Positions 7,664 through 11,704 of a stretch of 11,704 nucleotides of DNA are shown one piece after another (the stretch's first letter is position 1; each line of letters opens with the position of its first letter). Made by a program: the position numbers and the translations under genes. The DNA is from Candidatus Mediterraneibacter stercorigallinarum. GTDB lineage: Bacteria; Bacillota; Clostridia; Lachnospirales; Lachnospiraceae. The notes under the pieces were generated by a model that worked only from the letters and a program-made list of their open reading frames with translations, was not told the origin of the DNA and made no database searches. The stretch covers positions 1 through 11,704 of the forward strand of contig DXCD01000037.1 in assembly GCA_019116185.1 (NCBI GenBank), read 5' to 3'.

Positions 7664-7692
7664 TTGACAGGCTTTTTTATTCCTTTTATACT
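7664..7692 (+). promoter_or_regulatory. Sigma-A type promoter of the D-2-hydroxyacid dehydrogenase gene
   Basis: A perfect TTGACA (-35, 7664-7669) is followed after exactly 17 bases by TATACT (-10, 7687-7692, five of six to consensus). Transcription would start near 7699, giving a leader of about 70 bases before the ATG at 7769. It points only towards the dehydrogenase. Confidence 0.85.
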
Positions 7693-7768
7693 TCTTGGAA
7701 GACAGGGCTGGGACACTCGGGCATCCCCGTCTGATCCGGTCCCTGATAAACAGAAACGGAGATTTGAC

Positions 7769-8752
7769 ATGAAGATTTATGCATTTGAAGTAAGAGAAGA
7801 TGAAAGAGAATATTTTGAAGAGCTTTCAGCCATGCCGGACATTGAACTTGAACTCCATCCGGAGGCGCTGACCATGGATCATATACAGATACTGGAAAAA
7901 GACTCCGGCGTCAGCATCCTCGGTATGTACAATTACCGCAGGCCGGAACTGGATCTGATGAAAAAGCAGGGCGTAATCGGCCTTTCCACCCGCACCATCG
8001 GGTACAATCACATTGACGTGGACTATGCGGGGCAGATCGGCCTGCACGTATGCAATGCCCGTTATGATCCGCACGGAGTTGCAGATTACACGCTCATGAT
8101 GATCCTGCTCTGCCTGCGCAATTACAAGCAGGCGCTGTGGCGCACGCAGGTAAATGATTTCTCCCTGACCGGGCTGATGGGAAAAGAGCTGAAAGACCTT
8201 ACCGTCGGCGTCATCGGGACAGGACAGATCGGAGGCACAGTTATCCGTGAGCTGTCCGGTTTCGGCTGCAGTATCCTTGCTTATGACAGCTCCGAAAATG
8301 AAGACGTGAAAAAATACGCTCACTACGTCCCGCTGGAAACATTATACAGAGAGTCCGATGTGATCACCCTCCACGTCCCTCTCCTGAAAGAGACGTACCA
8401 CATGGTCAATGCGGATACCATTTCCATGATGAAAAAAGGCGTTGTGCTTATCAATTGTACAAGAGGCGCTCTCACGGACATTAAAGCTCTGACCGCGGGC
8501 ATTGAGTCCGAACACATCGGCGCTCTTGGCCTCGACTGCATGGAATACGAAGAGGATATCGTCCACAAAGATCTGCGGACCGATATCCTCTCCAACCGGG
8601 ATATGGCATATCTGCGGCAGTTTAAAAATGTCATACACACGCAGCACATGGCATTCTACACGGACAGCGCCGTAAAGAGCATGGTGCGCCGGGGCGTGTG
8701 CGGTCTTCTGGAAATGGCAGAGGGAAAGCCCTGCTCTACACAGCTGTGCTGA
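7769..8752 (+). CDS. D-isomer specific 2-hydroxyacid dehydrogenase (VanH / D-lactate dehydrogenase-like)
   Basis: A 327-residue NAD-dependent dehydrogenase of the D-2-hydroxyacid family, reducing a 2-oxoacid to the D-hydroxyacid. The nucleotide-binding GxGxxG is G150-T-G-Q-I-G155. The catalytic residues are R232 (in NCTRG), E261 (DCMEYEE) and H293 (QHMAFYT), at the same spacing as in Lactobacillus D-lactate dehydrogenase. The segments STRTIGYNHID (73-83), VADYTLMMIL (104-113) and TVGVIGTGQIG (145-155) closely recall VanH, the enzyme that makes D-lactate for vancomycin-resistant peptidoglycan. No VanA/VanX-type genes are nearby, so pyruvate or another 2-oxoacid is equally possible. The ATG at 7769 is chosen: GGAG lies 7 bases upstream and the promoter at 7664-7692 starts the RNA after the earlier in-frame ATG at 7583. 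The gene converges on pfp. Confidence 0.92.
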   Translation: MKIYAFEVREDEREYFEELSAMPDIELELHPEALTMDHIQILEKDSGVSILGMYNYRRPELDLMKKQGVIGLSTRTIGYNHIDVDYAGQIGLHVCNARYDPHGVADYTLMMILLCLRNYKQALWRTQVNDFSLTGLMGKELKDLTVGVIGTGQIGGTVIRELSGFGCSILAYDSSENEDVKKYAHYVPLETLYRESDVITLHVPLLKETYHMVNADTISMMKKGVVLINCTRGALTDIKALTAGIESEHIGALGLDCMEYEEDIVHKDLRTDILSNRDMAYLRQFKNVIHTQHMAFYTDSAVKSMVRRGVCGLLEMAEGKPCSTQLC

Positions 8753-8809
8753 CAGCCCGGCTGTATCCGTCCATTCCGTCTCCGCGGCTTCTCAGGCTGC
8801 CCCGGTTCT

Positions 8810-10033
8810 TTATTTTCTGTATGCAAAGAGGGGCAGTCCGTCTTTTAAGGGCACCTTCACCTCTCCCTGGATCAGGGGGAGGGCATACTTGATAAATTCC
8901 TCTCCCACATCAGAACCGTTCTTTGTGATCCACTCCAGAGGTACGCCCTTTTCCTGATTACAGATCAGATTGACATCCTCTGTCACATAATCCAGCCGGT
9001 AATCCTCTCCCGGCACGCGGCGGAAGGCAACCATCTTTCCTGTCTCGCCCTCAAGGGCACACTTTACGCCATATGCACCGGATGCAATGGCTTCTTTCTG
9101 GTCGGTTCCCGAAAGCATGGCTGAGGAACATCTCTGGCACACGTTCAGCTCAATGGAACGGACCTTCACGCCGAGCCGGCCTTTAACCAGGTTCTCCAGA
9201 TATTTTCCCGAGCCGGTAAGCATCTTGTGACCAAATGTATCTACACCCACATCGCTTGCAAGCTCGCAGATAAATGTCCCGTTTCCGTCATTGATCCCCT
9301 CGGAAATGCAGACGATCACATTGGGAGTCGTCTCAAGAGCCTGCTCTACATCGCGGATAAACTGTTCTGTGTCAAACGCAGTCTCCGGAAGGTAGACGAG
9401 CACCGGATTGTCCCCTTCATATCTGCGCGCCAGCGCGCTTGCAGCGGTGAGCCATCCGGCATGGCGTCCCATGATCTCCACGATTGTGACGGATTTCTTA
9501 TTATCATATACAGACGCGTCCACCGCAATCTCACGCACCGTGGATGCCACGTATTTTGCCGCGCTCCCGAAGCCCGGAGTATGGTCTGTATTTACAAGGT
9601 CATTGTCAATCGTCTTCGGAATCCCCACAAAACGGATATCGCTCCGGATCTTCTCTGCATAACGTGACAGCTTGCTCACTGTATCCATGGAATCATTTCC
9701 CCCGATATAAAAGAAATATCCGATCCCGTATTCCGCAAATCTGTCAAACAGCTTCGGATACACTTCATCTTCCAGATCTTCCGGCAGCTTATATCTGCAT
9801 GACCCCAGATATGAGCCCGGCGTTGTCTTCACCAGCTCCAGCTCTCCGGATTTCTCCAAAGGCTCCATATCCATGACCTGCCCATTTAAAAAGCCCTCGA
9901 TCCCATTGACCATCCCATAGACTGTACCAAAAGAATCCTCCCTGTTCAGAGCCTCATACACTACTCCGTACAGGCTGGCATTGATGACGGCGGTAGGTCC
10001 GCCGGACTGTCCTACGATCACATTTTTCTTCAT
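8810..10033 (-). CDS. pfp: Pyrophosphate-dependent 6-phosphofructokinase
   Basis: A 407-residue phosphofructokinase that should interconvert fructose 6-phosphate and fructose 1,6-bisphosphate using pyrophosphate rather than ATP. The N-terminal G-Q-S-G-G-P-T loop is present. The phosphoryl-donor motif is G111-G-N-D114, with aspartate where ATP-dependent enzymes have glycine, and P139-K140-T-I-D-N-D145 carries the lysine typical of PPi enzymes. M188-G-R190-HAGW is the substrate-binding motif shared by the family. The use of PPi makes the step reversible and saves ATP, common in anaerobic Firmicutes. The start is supported by AAGGAGG 6 bases upstream. The gene has its own promoter (10102-10130) and is followed by the convergent dehydrogenase gene only 57 bases away. 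A sedoheptulose 7-phosphate activity, known for some clostridial PPi-PFKs, cannot be judged here. Confidence 0.95.
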   Translation of the reverse strand: MKKNVIVGQSGGPTAVINASLYGVVYEALNREDSFGTVYGMVNGIEGFLNGQVMDMEPLEKSGELELVKTTPGSYLGSCRYKLPEDLEDEVYPKLFDRFAEYGIGYFFYIGGNDSMDTVSKLSRYAEKIRSDIRFVGIPKTIDNDLVNTDHTPGFGSAAKYVASTVREIAVDASVYDNKKSVTIVEIMGRHAGWLTAASALARRYEGDNPVLVYLPETAFDTEQFIRDVEQALETTPNVIVCISEGINDGNGTFICELASDVGVDTFGHKMLTGSGKYLENLVKGRLGVKVRSIELNVCQRCSSAMLSGTDQKEAIASGAYGVKCALEGETGKMVAFRRVPGEDYRLDYVTEDVNLICNQEKGVPLEWITKNGSDVGEEFIKYALPLIQGEVKVPLKDGLPLFAYRK

Positions 10034-10046
10034 TCGTTTCCTCCTT

Positions 10047-10066
10047 GAAAATAATCGAAAATAATC
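10047..10066. repeat. Perfect 10-base tandem duplication in the pfp leader
   Basis: GAAAATAATC occurs twice head to tail (10047-10056 and 10057-10066). In the pfp transcript this is GATTATTTTC twice, ending just before the AAGGAGG ribosome binding site. It is an A/T-rich stretch likely to be unstructured. It may be a simple slippage duplication or a binding site; nothing in the sequence decides. Confidence 0.6.
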
Positions 10067-10101
10067 ACGCCATAAAGGCTTTCCCGATGTTCAGCATATC
10101 T

Positions 10102-10130
10102 ACTATATCCGAAAAAATAAAATTTTACAA
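10102..10130 (-). promoter_or_regulatory. Promoter of pfp
   Basis: On the minus strand TTGTAA (10130-10125, four of six) is followed after 17 bases by TATAGT (10107-10102, five of six). The start of transcription would be near 10095, giving a leader of about 60 bases. Its -35 hexamer overlaps that of the divergent glycosyltransferase promoter almost exactly. Confidence 0.55.
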
Positions 10131-10153
10131 TATATAAGAAAGAATGGTATACT
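10124..10153 (+). promoter_or_regulatory. Promoter of the glycosyltransferase gene
   Basis: TTTACA (10124-10129, five of six) and TATACT (10148-10153, five of six) are separated by 18 bases, and TGG immediately before the -10 makes it an extended -10 element. The RNA would start near 10160, leaving a leader of about 30 bases that holds the AAGGAGG site. The -35 lies on top of the -35 of the divergent pfp promoter. Confidence 0.7.
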
Positions 10154-10190
10154 ATAAACAATCATAAAAGAATCCTAAGGAGGAAAATTT

Positions 10191-11207
10191 ATGAAATATA
10201 TTTCATTTGCTATTCCTTGTTATAATTCAGAAGCTTACATGGAAAAGGCGATCAACTCCATACTGCCCGGCGGCGAAGACGTGGAGATTATCGTGGTCAA
10301 TGACGGCTCCAAAGATAAAACCCAGGAGATTGCGGAGCGTTATCAGGAAAAATATCCCACCATCGTCAAAGCCGTAAAGAAAGAAAACGGAGGGCATGGT
10401 GACGCGGTCAACTGCGGCCTCGAGCACGCTGCCGGCAAATATTTTAAAGTAGTGGACAGCGACGACTGGGTGGATGAGGATTCTCTCCACAAAATCCTTG
10501 ACGCTGTCAAAGGCTTTGTTGACGCGGACGCTCAAGTAGATATGGTAATTTCCAATTATGTATACGAAAAGGTGGGCATGACAAAGAAAAAAGTCATCCG
10601 ATACGATAACGTGCTCCCGGAGAACCAGATTTTCCGCTGGGATGATATCGGGCGCTTCCGTCTGGATCAGTACATTCTCATGCACTCCGTTATCTACCGC
10701 ACGGAAATGCTGAAGCTGTGCCAGCTTAAACTGCCCAAGCACACCTTCTACGTGGATAACATCTATGTGTATTATCCGCTGCCCCATGTGCGCACGCTCT
10801 ACTACCTGAACGTAGATTTTTACAGATACTTCATCGGGCGCGAGGATCAGTCCGTCAATGAGAAAGTCATGATCAGCAGGATCGACCAGCAGCTCTTTGT
10901 CACCAAGACAATGATCGCTATGTATGAGCTGCGCCTGGTCACCAGCAAAAAGCTGAGGAAATACATGGTCAATTACCTTGCCATCATGATGACGGTCTCC
11001 TCCATCCTGTGCATCCGCTCCAAAAAGCAGGAAAACCTTATAAAGAAAAAAGAGCTCTGGGATTACCTCAAGAAAAAAGACTACAAGACTTATATGAAGA
11101 TCCGCCACGGCATCCTCGGCCAGACCATGAACCTGCCCGGACGCTCCGGCAGGAAGGTGTCCTCGCTCGCGTACAGCGTGGCGCGGAGACTCATCGGGTT
11201 TAACTAA
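10191..11207 (+). CDS. Family 2 (GT-A) glycosyltransferase
   Basis: A 338-residue inverting glycosyltransferase that should transfer a sugar from a nucleotide-sugar donor. The GT2 pattern is clear: S5-FAIPCYN-S (5-13) at strand beta-1, VVNDGSKD (35-42), GGHGDAVNCG (67-76) and the metal-binding DxD region V88-D-S-D-D-W93. Downstream, FYVDNIYVYYPL (186-197) and GREDQSVN (216-223) fill the acceptor-side region where the catalytic base normally lies. No membrane helix or signal peptide is evident; the C-terminal third is rich in Lys and Arg, which may help it bind the membrane surface. The acceptor is unknown (teichoic acid, exopolysaccharide or glycolipid). GGAGG lies 7 bases before the ATG. It stands alone rather than in a polysaccharide cluster within this window. 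Confidence 0.92.
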   Translation: MKYISFAIPCYNSEAYMEKAINSILPGGEDVEIIVVNDGSKDKTQEIAERYQEKYPTIVKAVKKENGGHGDAVNCGLEHAAGKYFKVVDSDDWVDEDSLHKILDAVKGFVDADAQVDMVISNYVYEKVGMTKKKVIRYDNVLPENQIFRWDDIGRFRLDQYILMHSVIYRTEMLKLCQLKLPKHTFYVDNIYVYYPLPHVRTLYYLNVDFYRYFIGREDQSVNEKVMISRIDQQLFVTKTMIAMYELRLVTSKKLRKYMVNYLAIMMTVSSILCIRSKKQENLIKKKELWDYLKKKDYKTYMKIRHGILGQTMNLPGRSGRKVSSLAYSVARRLIGFN

Positions 11208-11704
11208 ATTTGGATTTGTCGGGGAGACGGCCGGTAAATAAAACGTCCGAAAACCGTAGGTTATTTTAAGGCGTATTCGTGGCGGGCGGGGGTGTGGTCC
11301 GGCTCCGCCCGCCACGAAAGGCTCTTGAAATAGGGCTGCGGTTTTCTGCTTTCATCCGATCGGCAGTCCCCCGCAAACAAATCCAGGATTCTAAAAGCGG
11401 AACAAAAGGGGAACGTTGTCGGCAAATAAAAACTTCAATCCGACCAGAACTTTGCTCTATAGAATTTCCTAAAATTTCCGGGGCGCAAAGCACGCTTTTC
11501 CCAATAGAGTTCCCCTTGCGTCCTCCTTTCGAACCCCTGCATTTGCCGGGACTCCTTCCGACTTGAGTAAATTAGAAAACAGCGAAGCGCCTTTTCGAAA
11601 ACCTTTCAGATCGTGTGTACGGCTGACTGAGGCGACTTCGGAATGAGGCTTAGTAAAACTTAAAAATCGGAACTATGCGTTGAAATTGGCAGAGGGATTG
11701 TCTG
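11208..11704. other. Gene-poor 497-base region rich in inverted repeats
   Basis: No credible gene is visible. Several helices can be drawn: GGGCTGC (11333-11339) with GCAG-T-CCC (11363-11370); AAGGGGAAC (11406-11414) with GTTCCCCTT (11509-11517), enclosing GTCGG/CCGAC (11418-11422, 11440-11444) and CTCTAT/ATAGAG (11455-11460, 11504-11509); CGAAGCGCC (11583-11591) with GGCG-A-CTTCG (11631-11640), enclosing a hairpin with a GTGT loop (11607-11627). CGGCAAAT (11420-11427) could instead pair with ATTTGCCG (11541-11548). The region could be a structured RNA, an intergenic repeat family or decayed DNA; the strand is unknown. The open frame across it on the minus strand (GTG near 11493) has no ribosome binding site and runs through the strongest hairpin. 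Confidence 0.4.
11276..11318. repeat. GC-rich 16-pair hairpin without a U-tract
   Basis: The arms at 11276-11291 and 11303-11318 pair over 16 positions (core CGTGGCGGGCGG with CCGCCCGCCACG, plus a T-T/A-A base and one G-T wobble) around an 11-base loop. It lies about 70 bases behind the glycosyltransferase stop. Neither strand has a T-run after it, so it is not a standard intrinsic terminator, although such a stable hairpin could stop exonucleases or act with Rho. Confidence 0.65.

Noticed and set aside
7583..7768. N-terminal extension of the dehydrogenase from an earlier in-frame ATG
   Set aside because: It would run through the -35 and -10 elements, lacks a good ribosome binding site, and adds residues not seen in the family.
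10065..10097. Ten-codon open frame in the pfp leader
   Set aside because: Its ATG lies at or before the predicted transcription start and has no ribosome binding site.
10227..11315. 362-codon open frame on the minus strand opposite the glycosyltransferase
   Set aside because: It is antisense to a clear GT2 gene, has no recognisable domain, and its frame is explained by codon bias of the real gene.
11266..11493. Minus-strand open frame beginning with GTG in the 3' intergenic region
   Set aside because: No ribosome binding site, low-complexity C-terminus created by the GC-rich hairpin, no domain recognised; more likely non-coding.

Overview
The window looks like chromosomal DNA from an anaerobic, spore-forming Firmicute, most likely a member of the Lachnospiraceae. 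This is inferred from gene content: a clostridial Csp-like subtilase, a pyrophosphate-dependent phosphofructokinase of the clostridial type and a heterodimeric ABC exporter. Strong AGGAGG-type ribosome binding sites and moderate GC fit as well. No 16S or other marker gene is present, so genus is not claimed. I found no tRNA, rRNA, CRISPR array, insertion sequence or phage gene.

Layout from left to right. A hemolysin III/PAQR membrane protein (plus, 84-743) converges on a four-gene minus-strand cluster. Read in its own direction, that cluster is ABC exporter half 1 (5540-3765), ABC exporter half 2 (3772-1997, overlapping by 8 bases), a NUDIX hydrolase (1950-1474) and a flavodoxin (1419-889). 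Upstream of it, and separated by a clear intrinsic terminator (5647-5684), is a Csp-like subtilisin protease (minus, 7527-5770). Divergent from the protease is a VanH-like D-2-hydroxyacid dehydrogenase (plus, 7769-8752) with a near-consensus sigma-A promoter. It converges on PPi-phosphofructokinase (minus, 10033-8810). Divergent from that is a family 2 glycosyltransferase (plus, 10191-11207). The last 497 bases carry no convincing gene but are dense in inverted repeats.

Functionally, the two ABC proteins should form one asymmetric exporter: half 1 has lost the catalytic Walker-B glutamate and the switch histidine, and half 2 has the altered signature motif. The NUDIX hydrolase and flavodoxin behind it may only be co-transcribed housekeeping or stress genes. 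The other genes are individually recognisable and mostly metabolic or housekeeping. The less explained material is regulatory and intergenic: overlapping divergent promoters that share a -35 region (10102-10153), a dyad inside the probable ABC promoter, paired direct repeats upstream of the dehydrogenase promoter, and the structured 3' region (11208-11704). I see no evidence of a wholly new multi-gene system. The 3' intergenic block is the best candidate for something undescribed.
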